The position numbers were made by a program, and so were the translations under genes. From assembly GCA_008501545.1 (NCBI GenBank), contig QQUM01000243.1, forward strand, positions 1 through 6,016: 6,016 bases of DNA. The letters run 5' to 3'. Every line of letters starts with the position of its first letter. Positions within the stretch are counted from its first letter, which is position 1. Shown piece by piece: positions 1 to 6,016 of this stretch. This stretch comes from Calditrichota bacterium. GTDB lineage: Bacteria; Zhuqueibacterota; Zhuqueibacteria; Zhuqueibacterales; Geothermadaptataceae. The notes beneath the pieces are model-generated. The model was not told the origin of the DNA, made no database searches, and saw only the letters and a program-made list of their open reading frames with translations.

Positions 1-545
1 GTTTTGCCCCTTTCGGTGAATTTTCCGGACAGCTCGACACCAGCGGTGAAAATATTGCACTCGTGGACGCCCAGGGCGATACTGTAATAAGTTTCCGCTA
101 CGATGACAAAATCCCGTGGCCCGAGGCCGCCGACGGTGATGGTTATTCCCTGGTTTGGACCAATGCAGTCGCCAACGGTGATCCGGCGGAACCGGGCAAT
201 TGGGCTGCCTCATCAATCCTGCATGGAACACCTGGTGCAAGCGATCCAGCGCTCGCTGTTGCACAGGGCTTGACGGGAACACATCCATTTAATTTATTTC
301 CAAATTTCCCCAACCCATTTTATCCGGTGACAACGATTCGTTTTGACCTGCAGCAAAGCGGTTTTGTTAAATTGGAAATTTTTGATGTACTCGGCCGGCA
401 TGTCATTACGCTTGCAGAAAAATCGTTGCCAGCCGGTCGACATGAATTCGAATGGAACGCCCGGGATTACGCGGCCGGGCTCTATTTTTACCGACTGGAG
501 ACTGACCGCCATGTACAGATTCGCAAAGCATTGATTGTAAAATAG
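1..545 (+). CDS. Secreted protein with lamin-tail-like region and T9SS type A C-terminal sorting domain (5' truncated)
   Basis: This is the last 180 codons of a gene that begins before the window; the frame is open from base 3 (bases 1-2 finish an earlier codon) and stops with TAG at 543-545. Visible residues 1-60 include a GEFSG-like segment, a GENIALVDAQGD strand pair and a PWPEAADGDGYSL motif, which match the end of a lamin-tail (LTD) beta-sandwich as found in many large secreted proteins. Residues about 96-180 form a C-terminal sorting domain: FNLFPN, then NPF-Y-P-V-TTI, then LEIFDVLGR, then a WNARDYAAGLYFYRLE segment, ending in a basic KALIVK tail. In Bacteroidota and relatives such domains direct proteins through the type IX secretion system to the cell surface or medium, where the domain is removed. 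The protein's main function lies upstream and cannot be seen. A GTG at 63 falls inside the LTD domain and is not a real start. The sorting domain is a confident call; the LTD call is good but rests on a partial domain. Confidence 0.88.
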   Translation, partial: FAPFGEFSGQLDTSGENIALVDAQGDTVISFRYDDKIPWPEAADGDGYSLVWTNAVANGDPAEPGNWAASSILHGTPGASDPALAVAQGLTGTHPFNLFPNFPNPFYPVTTIRFDLQQSGFVKLEIFDVLGRHVITLAEKSLPAGRHEFEWNARDYAAGLYFYRLETDRHVQIRKALIVK

Positions 546-578
546 CGAGATAAGCACGGCGCTTTCAATCTGTTTCGC

Positions 579-607
579 TTGAATCATAACAGTGTTTTTC
601 ATATTCT
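579..607 (+). promoter_or_regulatory. Candidate sigma-70-like promoter for the DUF1080 lipoprotein gene
   Basis: TTGAAT at 579-584 and TATTCT at 602-607 are separated by exactly 17 bases. Each hexamer matches four of six consensus positions. The pair lies in the only gap upstream of the lipoprotein gene and would give a leader of roughly 50 bases. In an A/T-rich gap such a match can arise by chance, and the housekeeping promoter consensus of FCB-group bacteria differs from that of E. coli, so this is tentative. Confidence 0.25.
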
Positions 608-664
608 AAAGAATTCAGATACACAGAAAGCGTTCTCAAATCTTAATTCGGGAAAGGAAGAATT

Positions 665-1294
665 ATGCGACCACAACTCATTATCGTGTTCCTGTTGTCC
701 CTGGTGCTTTTTTCATGTTCGCAAGAAAAACAAGACGTGCAACAAACCGAACCGCAACTGCAACCTCTGTTCAACGGCACAGACTACACAAACTGGGCCG
801 AACCGGAAAACAATGTCTGGTGGACCATCAGCGATGGCATCCTCGCAGCCAAAAATGATCCGGAGAAACAAGGCTCCATCCTGTGGACAGAGAAAAACTA
901 CCGTGATTTTACCATCGAACTGGATTTTAAATTCGGTGATGGTACAGTCGATTCCGGCGTTTTCCTGCGCACAGAACACGAACAAATTCAATTGGGCATC
1001 TCCGGTAGCCTGAAACGTGACATGACCTGTTCACCGTACATCAGCGGCAAAGGCTATCCTGTCGAAGCTGAGGGAATAAAGGAATTGCTGCGATTGGATG
1101 ACTGGAATACCGTACGCATTAAAGCTGTCGGCAACCAATACACCTCCTGGTTGAATGGCAAGCAGGTTATGCAATACACATCGGAAACTGCCGTTGACGA
1201 AGGCCCCATCGGACTGCAGTTGCACGCCAACCGTGAAATGAGTATTGCATTTCGTAATATTCAATTCACCGAGCTCACAGCACATAAAGAGTAG
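665..1294 (+). CDS. DUF1080 (3-keto-disaccharide hydrolase-like) lipoprotein
   Basis: This is a complete gene of 209 codons. The ATG at 665 is preceded by a purine-rich ribosome binding site (GGAAAGGAAG, 651-660) at good spacing. Residues 1-17 are a short basic start and a hydrophobic stretch ending in LFS before Cys18, a lipoprotein signal peptide; after Cys18 comes a polar, Gln-rich linker (19-34). The rest is one DUF1080 domain, a concanavalin-like beta-sandwich: LFNGTDYTNW (35-44), NYRDFTIELDFKF (78-90), DSGVFLR (96-102), IQLGISGSLKRDM (108-120), GKGYPVEAEG (128-137), DDWNTVRI (145-152), WLNGKQV (162-168), GPIGLQLH (180-187) and FRNIQF (196-201). Some members of this family hydrolyse 3-keto-glycosides after oxidation of the sugar; many are uncharacterised. 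The length is normal for a single-domain member. The likely location is membrane-anchored, on the periplasmic or outer face. No oxidoreductase or sugar-uptake partner is visible beside it, so the substrate cannot be inferred. The family assignment is firm; the enzymatic activity is only inferred. Confidence 0.9.
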   Translation: MRPQLIIVFLLSLVLFSCSQEKQDVQQTEPQLQPLFNGTDYTNWAEPENNVWWTISDGILAAKNDPEKQGSILWTEKNYRDFTIELDFKFGDGTVDSGVFLRTEHEQIQLGISGSLKRDMTCSPYISGKGYPVEAEGIKELLRLDDWNTVRIKAVGNQYTSWLNGKQVMQYTSETAVDEGPIGLQLHANREMSIAFRNIQFTELTAHKE

Positions 1295-1311
1295 TTCCTT
1301 GTAATAGTCTA

Positions 1312-1348
1312 TGCACCCAAGCAATCCACTTTGAAGTGCCTGGGTGCA
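1312..1348 (+). terminator. Hairpin behind the lipoprotein gene, possible terminator lacking a T-run
   Basis: The arms TGCACCCAAGCA (1312-1323) and TGCCTGGGTGCA (1337-1348) pair over 12 positions with one A-C mismatch; the outer eight pairs are perfect. The loop region can also form a small CACTT/AAGTG stem. The hairpin starts 18 bases after the TAG of the lipoprotein gene, which is the right place for a transcription terminator or an mRNA 3'-end stabiliser. No run of T follows it (the next bases are CTCCAATAATCC), so it is not a standard intrinsic terminator. Confidence 0.4.
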
Positions 1349-1394
1349 CTCCAATAATCCCATTCCCTGAAATCCAGTCCACAAAAACGAATAC

Positions 1395-1484
1395 GACCTT
1401 GGCAGATTTAGAAAATCGTTGTTTCGAGGCGCTTTCCAGTCGAGCAAGAAGCGGGTTCGAAATGATAAATCTGCCAAAGTTGTC
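1395..1484. repeat. Long nested palindrome, possibly a dispersed or MITE/REP-like element
   Basis: The core arms TTGGCAGATTTA (1399-1410) and TAAATCTGCCAA (1466-1477) are a perfect 12-bp inverted repeat. Outside them pairing continues with one mismatch and a G-T pair (1395-1398 against 1478-1481). Inside, TTTCGA (1422-1427) pairs with TCGAAA (1457-1462), and CGCTT (1430-1434) with AAGCG (1449-1453), leaving a 14-base loop (1435-1448). Unpaired bases are uneven: 11 on the left (1411-1421) and 3 on the right (1463-1465). The whole folds into one long imperfect hairpin. It does not have the RYYYAAC and GTTRRRY boxes of an integron attC site, and no T-run follows. Terminal perfect repeats and an unequal interior suit a small non-autonomous mobile element or a REP-like repeat, but only one copy is in view, so dispersal is untested. 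Confidence 0.5.
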
Positions 1485-1494
1485 CTGATGGAAC

Positions 1495-1520
1495 GTTTTT
1501 CAGCATGCTCTGAAAAAAAC
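1495..1520. repeat. Small A/T-rich inverted repeat
   Basis: TTTTTCAG (1496-1503) pairs perfectly with CTGAAAAA (1510-1517) around the six-base loop CATGCT. An alternative inner palindrome AGCATGCT (1502-1509) competes with this stem. The T-run lies before the stem and the A-run after it, the reverse of an intrinsic terminator reading to the right; on the minus strand the order is the same, so it is not a good terminator in either direction. It may be part of the same structured region as the larger palindrome. Confidence 0.35.
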
Positions 1521-1605
1521 ATCCTGAATAAACAGGAGAATAAGCTCGCTTTGCCGATAAAAATGAAATAAGACACATAAGAAGATAATGTGAAAACTGC
1601 AATTC

Positions 1606-1610
1606 AGGAA
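1606..1610 (+). promoter_or_regulatory. Ribosome binding site deciding the GTG start of the kinase gene
   Basis: AGGAA at 1606-1610 sits six bases before the GTG at 1616 when measured from AGGA. This GTG is the first possible start codon after the in-frame TAA at 1586-1588. The next candidates, GTG 1712 and ATG 1742, have no comparable site upstream, and the ATG would cut into the first N-terminal domain. Confidence 0.5.
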
Positions 1611-1615
1611 AAGCC

Positions 1616-4600
1616 GTGCCCGAGACCTTACCAGTTTTTCAAAATGGGAAAAGAAAATACTTTTGTGAGAAAACCGCTTTACCGGTAGTAGAACTGGAAA
1701 CTTTTACAAATGTGAAAGTCGCTGATAATTGTTTTTTCACTATGCGGAAAATTGGGGATGCTATTCTGTATATCAGCAATGAGGGAGATAGCGCATACTT
1801 TGACACCAACCGGCATTATAAATTGCTGGAGCAGTTTATTGCGAAAGCAGCCATCAGGAAACCCTTCATAGAAATTCGCGATTACAGCCAATTAAAAGGG
1901 AAAGCAAGCAACAGTGCCGTTAGGGCGCAAAAACAATATTTCCAGGACCATGAATCCGACTTTGCCGGCGTTATCTACCTGAACTCACCTCTCTGGGTTC
2001 AGGCGTTGGTGAATTCCGCATTTACGAAATACGATTCTTCCATTCAGGTACACTTTTCAGAAAATTATGAAGATGCCGTCCGGACTGCGACAAGCATTTT
2101 ACAGGAAGGGCAAGCCGGAAGCCAAAAACAGTTCCATTTTTCAGATATCATCTTCAAATCCGAATGGGAATATAAAAATCCAGAAACCGGATTTACCTAT
2201 AAAAGCGGCGTCATTCCCGGTCAACTTTTCTTTTCCTCCATTCAGGGCGACATCGACCTGGATGATGCACAAAAGGCGGAAAAATCGATCCGTACTGTCT
2301 ATGAATATGGCGGGCTCAGAAACACGGCATCATGCCGAATCGTCGACTATAGCGGTGTGAAAAAGTCTTCGTTGACTGCACGAAAATATTATGCAAAACT
2401 GCTCAATGAATTAAATGCAAAATATAACTGCACCCCGAAAAAAACATATATTTGTGGCGCCAATTTATTTACCCGCACGACTTTGCGAATTTTCTCCGCA
2501 CTTGTGAAGCAAACTTTCGTATTCACACCTTCCGTACAAGACGCCTTCGATTATTTTCAGCAGAGAACCAATCCATCTGATTTGGTCAAAACCGAATTTA
2601 CTATATCACAGAATGATATCGATGGAATCAACAAGTTATCCGGTGACTTGCTCTGGGATGCTGCACTGGATGAAGAGAGTTGCTCTGTTGATAGCATGTT
2701 TTCGAACACCCATCCACTGCGACAAGTGGAAGAAACACTGGCAGTGCTCAAAAGCGATATAAAGGAGTTGCGCCAAAACGAAGTACAAAACACCAAATAT
2801 CTTACGGATATTTTCGATTCAATCAAAGTTGGCCTGATCATCGTCGATACCGAGTCCCATGCAATCGTCTTCGTCAACAAAGCCGCGGCGGATATGGCGC
2901 TAACAAATCCGGAATCGATGACCGGCAAGGAGTGCCATAAATTTATTTGTCGTGCAAAAAAAGGGAGCTGCCCCATAACAGACCTTGGCATGCGTGTTGA
3001 CGAGGCTGAACGCACACTCATTCGTTCTGATGGAACATCCTGTCCCGTCTTAAAAACTGTTCTTCCATTTGAATTTCGTGGACGATCCTGTCTGTTGGAA
3101 ACGTATATCGATATCACGGATATGAAGCAAGCTGAAGCTGAGAGAGAGACATATCTAAAGGAATTGGAAGAGAACAAGCGGGCTCTTCTCAAAAATGTGG
3201 AAGAGATGACGCGGCTTGAAACAAAATTTCGCTCATTATTTGATTCCAACAGTGACGCTGTCATGCTCCTTGGAAAAAATGGTTTTTTTGAATGCAACCC
3301 AGCCACACTTTCCCTGTTTGGAATCTCCACAAAAGAAGAATTTTATTCGTTGCATCCATCTGATTTATCGCCACGTTCACAATCCGACGGACAACATTCA
3401 TTAACCGCTGCAAATGAAAAACTCAGAACAGCTTTAAAAACAGGGTACAATCGATTTGAGTGGATTCATAAGAAAATCGATACCGGGGAATCCTTTAATG
3501 CAGAAGTCATATTAAACCGTTTGGAGTTGGATGACAATGAAATAATTCAGGCCATCGTTCGCGACATTTCCCATCGCAAAAAAGCTGAACAACGGCTGCG
3601 GCAGAGCGAAGAGCGCTTTCGCGATATCAGTACCAGTATGGCCGACTGGGTTTGGGAAGTGGATGCTCAAGGCCGGTATACCTACTGTTCCGGAAAAGTA
3701 GAACAAATCCTCGGGTACACACCAGAGGAGATGCTCGGGAAAACGCCATTTGATTTTATGCTGCCGGATGAAGTCGAAAAAATTGCAAAAACTTTTCGCC
3801 AGATTGCTAAAGATAAAAAGCCGATCAAAGATTTGGAAAACTGGAATATACGAAAAGATGGACGCCGCGTTTGCCTATTATCAAACGGCATGCCCATACT
3901 GGATGAAAAAGGCGAACTGCAGGGATTTCGCGGTATCGACAACGATATTACCAAGCGCAAAGACCAGGAAGCCCGAACCCAGGGACTCAACGAACTCCAG
4001 TCAAAACTCTTTGCTCCAAATCTGATTGAAACGAAGATGCATCTCATCACCGACTTGGTTGTCGATGTTCTCAAGGCTGATTTTGCCCGCGTTTGGTTGA
4101 TCCTGCCCGGGGACAAGTGCGAAGTTGATTGCCCACAAGATACATCCCTCACACAAGAAACCTGTGGAGCCTCCTCAAAATGCCTGCAATTAATCGCCAG
4201 TTCAGGTCGCTACACGCATCTCGATGGCCGGCACGGCAGAATACCCATCGGTGCTTTTAAAATTAGACGCATTGCCTCAGGTGACAAAGATAAATTTATT
4301 ACAAATAATGTATTAGAAGATCCTGAAGTCCCGCAGAAAGAATGGGTAAAAGCACATGATCTCGTCGCCTTTGCCGGCTACAAAATACAGGATGCCGCAG
4401 GGGATTGCGTTGGCGTTCTCGGGCTCTTCTCCAAATCGCGCATCGATCCGGAGACGGATACATTTCTGGATGGCATCGCAAATCTTACATCCCAAGTCTA
4501 TATCATGAATCAGGCCAGTGAGGAAATTAAAAAAGCACGGGATGACGCGAATGAAAAAGCACGCCAACTCGACGAGGCATTGCACCAGGCTGAAGCCGCC

Positions 4601-6016
4601 AATGTAGCAAAAAGCCAATTTCTTGCGAATATGAGTCATGAGATTCGCACACCAATGAACGGCGTTATCGGGATGACATCCATTCTTCTGGAGACAGATA
4701 TGACGTCGGAACAGATGGAATTCACACAAACGATCAGTAGCAGTGCGAATTCATTGCTTGATATCATCAATGATATTCTCGATTTCTCGAAAATTGAAGC
4801 AGGTATGCTGGAAATCGACAAGATTGATTTCAACGTTAGAACAACTATCGAAGAAATGAGCGACATGCTCGCGTTGAAAGCCCATGAGAAAAAGCTGGAG
4901 TACATCCAACTCATCGAACCGGGTATACCACACTATTTATTCGGTGATCCGGGCAGATTACGGCAAATACTCATCAATCTCATTAACAACGCAATTAAAT
5001 TTACTTCCGTTGGACAGATTGCGCTTCATGTAAGCACAGAGGAGGCTACAGACCAACAAATTAAACTAAAATTCAAAGTGACGGATACCGGAGTTGGCAT
5101 CGCGCCTGAAAAACAAAGTCAGCTCTTCGAACCCTTCACACAAGCCGATGGTTCAACGACGCGAAAATTTGGTGGCACAGGCCTTGGATTAAGTATTTCA
5201 AAACGACTCTGCGAATTGATGAACGGACAAATAGGTCTGGAAAGTCCATACCCGGTGGACACAATTGATGCTCAATTTCCCGGTGCCATGTTTTGGTTTA
5301 CCGCAACTTTAGATCGCAGCAAGAAATGCAAAGAACCCGAAAAGAGAATCAACTTTTCTCTCCAGGATATGCAGGGAAAGCATATCCTTATCGTCGACGA
5401 TGTCGAGGCGAATCGCCGGGTATTGCAAGTATTATTGGATGCTTGCGGTTGTACCTGGGAAGAAGCAGAAAACGGGAAAAAAGCACTGGATCTTTTACGA
5501 GAGGTGAACCGCAACGGCCGCTGCTTCGATTTGGCCTTCATCGATTTGATAATGCCCGAAATGGACGGAGAAATGCTGGGACAACAAACAAAATCCGATC
5601 CGGCCCTGAAAGATACCCCGCTCGTTTTACTGACATCTTTCGGAAAAAAAGGGGATGCGAAACGATTTGAGAAGCTCGGGTTTTCGGCCTACCTCACAAA
5701 ACCTGTGAAACAGAATCAATTGTACAAATGCATGCTGTCAGTTTTTCATATCGATAAAAACGATTCCAAAACCTCAAGCCCGATTATTACACGGCATTTA
5801 CTTGCAGAAATGGACATTCACGTCCTTATCGCTGACGACAATATCATCAATCAGAAAGTCGCAAGCAATATTCTTGAAAGTTTCGGTTGCCGGGTGAGAT
5901 GCGTTTCCAATGGATTAGAAGCGGTTCACGAAGTTCAAAACCAGCCATATGACCTGGTTTTAATGGACTGCCAGATGCCAGAGATGAATGGTTGGGATGC
6001 AACCCGGACAATTCAT
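1616..6016 (+). CDS. Soluble hybrid sensor histidine kinase: duplicated N-terminal domain, PAS x3, GAF, HisKA, HATPase_c, two receivers (3' truncated)
   Basis: One frame of 1467 codons is open from GTG 1616 to the window end. Two related alpha/beta domains come first (about 33-162 and 190-315), then a coiled coil (366-395). PAS1 (396-505) carries C440-x4-C445-x6-C452-P. After a coiled coil (505-537) come PAS2 (537-655) and PAS3 (666-782, [17 protein letters not shown] at its start). A GAF domain (about 800-965) has C835, C839, C850 and C856 and an ASSGRYTH segment. A coiled coil (963-1001) leads to His[12 protein letters not shown] with phospho-acceptor His1008. HATPase_c shows the N box (LINNAIKFT, Asn1125), G1 DTGVGI (1157-1162), FEPF and G2 GGTGLGL (1186-1192). 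Receiver 1 has Asp1261/1262, phospho-site Asp1310 and Lys1362; receiver 2 has Asp1407/1408 and Asp1451 and is cut at the edge. All catalytic residues seen are intact. The protein should autophosphorylate on His1008 and pass phosphate to its receivers; a downstream Hpt domain or partner is expected by family knowledge but not seen. No signal peptide or membrane segment is visible, so it is probably cytoplasmic. Ligand and target genes are unknown. Confidence 0.93.
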   Translation, partial: MPETLPVFQNGKRKYFCEKTALPVVELETFTNVKVADNCFFTMRKIGDAILYISNEGDSAYFDTNRHYKLLEQFIAKAAIRKPFIEIRDYSQLKGKASNSAVRAQKQYFQDHESDFAGVIYLNSPLWVQALVNSAFTKYDSSIQVHFSENYEDAVRTATSILQEGQAGSQKQFHFSDIIFKSEWEYKNPETGFTYKSGVIPGQLFFSSIQGDIDLDDAQKAEKSIRTVYEYGGLRNTASCRIVDYSGVKKSSLTARKYYAKLLNELNAKYNCTPKKTYICGANLFTRTTLRIFSALVKQTFVFTPSVQDAFDYFQQRTNPSDLVKTEFTISQNDIDGINKLSGDLLWDAALDEESCSVDSMFSNTHPLRQVEETLAVLKSDIKELRQNEVQNTKYLTDIFDSIKVGLIIVDTESHAIVFVNKAAADMALTNPESMTGKECHKFICRAKKGSCPITDLGMRVDEAERTLIRSDGTSCPVLKTVLPFEFRGRSCLLETYIDITDMKQAEAERETYLKELEENKRALLKNVEEMTRLETKFRSLFDSNSDAVMLLGKNGFFECNPATLSLFGISTKEEFYSLHPSDLSPRSQSDGQHSLTAANEKLRTALKTGYNRFEWIHKKIDTGESFNAEVILNRLELDDNEIIQAIVRDISHRKKAEQRLRQSEERFRDISTSMADWVWEVDAQGRYTYCSGKVEQILGYTPEEMLGKTPFDFMLPDEVEKIAKTFRQIAKDKKPIKDLENWNIRKDGRRVCLLSNGMPILDEKGELQGFRGIDNDITKRKDQEARTQGLNELQSKLFAPNLIETKMHLITDLVVDVLKADFARVWLILPGDKCEVDCPQDTSLTQETCGASSKCLQLIASSGRYTHLDGRHGRIPIGAFKIRRIASGDKDKFITNNVLEDPEVPQKEWVKAHDLVAFAGYKIQDAAGDCVGVLGLFSKSRIDPETDTFLDGIANLTSQVYIMNQASEEIKKARDDANEKARQLDEALHQAEAANVAKSQFLANMSHEIRTPMNGVIGMTSILLETDMTSEQMEFTQTISSSANSLLDIINDILDFSKIEAGMLEIDKIDFNVRTTIEEMSDMLALKAHEKKLEYIQLIEPGIPHYLFGDPGRLRQILINLINNAIKFTSVGQIALHVSTEEATDQQIKLKFKVTDTGVGIAPEKQSQLFEPFTQADGSTTRKFGGTGLGLSISKRLCELMNGQIGLESPYPVDTIDAQFPGAMFWFTATLDRSKKCKEPEKRINFSLQDMQGKHILIVDDVEANRRVLQVLLDACGCTWEEAENGKKALDLLREVNRNGRCFDLAFIDLIMPEMDGEMLGQQTKSDPALKDTPLVLLTSFGKKGDAKRFEKLGFSAYLTKPVKQNQLYKCMLSVFHIDKNDSKTSSPIITRHLLAEMDIHVLIADDNIINQKVASNILESFGCRVRCVSNGLEAVHEVQNQPYDLVLMDCQMPEMNGWDATRTIH
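1712..2104 (+). other. Kinase N-terminal domain, copy 1
   Basis: Residues about 33-163 of the kinase. The pattern is beta-rich at the front ([19 protein letters not shown]), then a helix (residues about 60-80), a strand with IEIRDYS (Asp89-Tyr90), a helix rich in Ala, Lys and Gln, a strand [10 protein letters not shown], and a closing [12 protein letters not shown] helix. The alternation of strands and helices and the strand ending in D-Y-S recall STAS or SpoIIAA-like folds, but I do not recognise a named family with certainty. The second copy follows after a linker of about 28 residues. Confidence 0.5.
2183..2560 (+). other. Kinase N-terminal domain, copy 2
   Basis: Residues about 190-315 of the kinase. 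It lines up with copy 1 at a steady offset of 154-155 residues: [13 protein letters not shown] against [26 protein letters not shown] against [13 protein letters not shown] (Asp244-Tyr245 against Asp89-Tyr90), and [14 protein letters not shown] against the closing segment of copy 1. The copies are strongly diverged, so the duplication is old. This copy keeps the D-Y-S corner while much of the helix surface differs, which suggests that the two halves could have different roles, such as a pseudo-dimer with one ligand site. Confidence 0.5.

Larger units (their letters stand above)
1295..1615. other. Non-coding gap of 321 bases rich in inverted repeats
   Basis: No convincing gene is seen on either strand here. 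Open frames on the minus strand are short or extend backwards over the lipoprotein gene, and they show no recognisable domain. The gap holds three separate inverted repeats: a post-gene hairpin (1312-1348), a long nested palindrome (1395-1484) and a smaller A/T-rich hairpin (1495-1520), followed by the ribosome binding site of the kinase gene. A GATAAT at 1584-1589 resembles a -10 box, but no good -35 box lies at the right distance, so no kinase promoter is called. Confidence 0.7.

Noticed and set aside
546..600. Intrinsic terminator behind the T9SS-sorted gene
   Set aside because: Only a weak TTCAA/TTGAA pair of five bases is present, with no GC-rich stem, despite the T-run at 595-599.
579..1013. 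Plus-strand open frame of 144 codons starting before the lipoprotein gene
   Set aside because: It is in another frame from the DUF1080 protein, low in recognisable structure and rich in Cys and Asn; it is a shadow.
1395..1484. Integron attC site
   Set aside because: The palindrome has the right size, but the RYYYAAC and GTTRRRY core boxes are missing and no integrase or cassette array is visible.
1031..1576. Minus-strand open frame of 181 codons across the lipoprotein 3' end and the gap
   Set aside because: It overlaps the well-supported DUF1080 gene and runs through the palindrome. Its protein shows no recognisable domain, so it is a shadow frame.
1551..1589. Promoter for the kinase gene (TTGCCG at 1551, GATAAT at 1584)
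   Set aside because: The two hexamers are 27 bases apart, too far for a sigma-70 promoter, and no better pair was found.
2557..3330. Minus-strand open frame of 257 codons
   Set aside because: It lies wholly inside the kinase gene opposite the linker, PAS1 and PAS2 regions, is very Ser-rich and has no domain; it is an antisense shadow.

Overview
The window looks like chromosomal DNA from a Gram-negative, gliding- or secretion-type bacterium of the FCB superphylum or a neighbour (Calditrichota/KSB1-like or Bacteroidota-like). The evidence is a T9SS-type C-terminal sorting domain with an NPF-x-P-x-TTI signature, a lipoprotein with a hydrolase-like DUF1080 domain, and a very large soluble hybrid histidine kinase of a kind common in Calditrichota and deltaproteobacteria. 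The taxonomic placement is inference from protein style. No rRNA, tRNA, CRISPR array or transposase gene is visible.

Layout, all genes on the + strand: (1) bases 1-545 are the 3' end of a secreted protein with the end of a lamin-tail-like domain followed by a T9SS type A sorting domain. (2) Bases 546-664 are a short gap with a candidate promoter and a clear ribosome binding site. (3) Bases 665-1294 are a complete 209-residue DUF1080 (3-keto-disaccharide hydrolase-like) lipoprotein. (4) Bases 1295-1615 are non-coding and rich in inverted repeats: a hairpin just behind the lipoprotein gene, a long nested palindrome of about 80-90 bases with perfect 12-bp ends, and a smaller A/T-rich hairpin. 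(5) From 1616 to the window end runs one uninterrupted reading frame of 1467 codons, the front of a hybrid sensor histidine kinase that continues beyond the window.

The kinase fills about three quarters of the window. Its order is: a tandem pair of related N-terminal alpha/beta domains, a coiled coil, a Cys-containing PAS domain, two more PAS domains, a Cys-rich GAF domain, a coiled coil, HisKA (His1008), HATPase_c, a first receiver (Asp1310) and a second receiver (Asp1451) cut by the window end. It has no signal peptide or membrane segment, so it should sense something in the cytoplasm. The two Cys clusters suggest redox or metal sensing, but this is a hypothesis. The three genes do not form an evident pathway. 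The structured gap separates the kinase from the lipoprotein gene, so it is probably its own transcription unit.

The points most worth a second look are the duplicated N-terminal domain, the two Cys clusters, and the intergenic palindrome.
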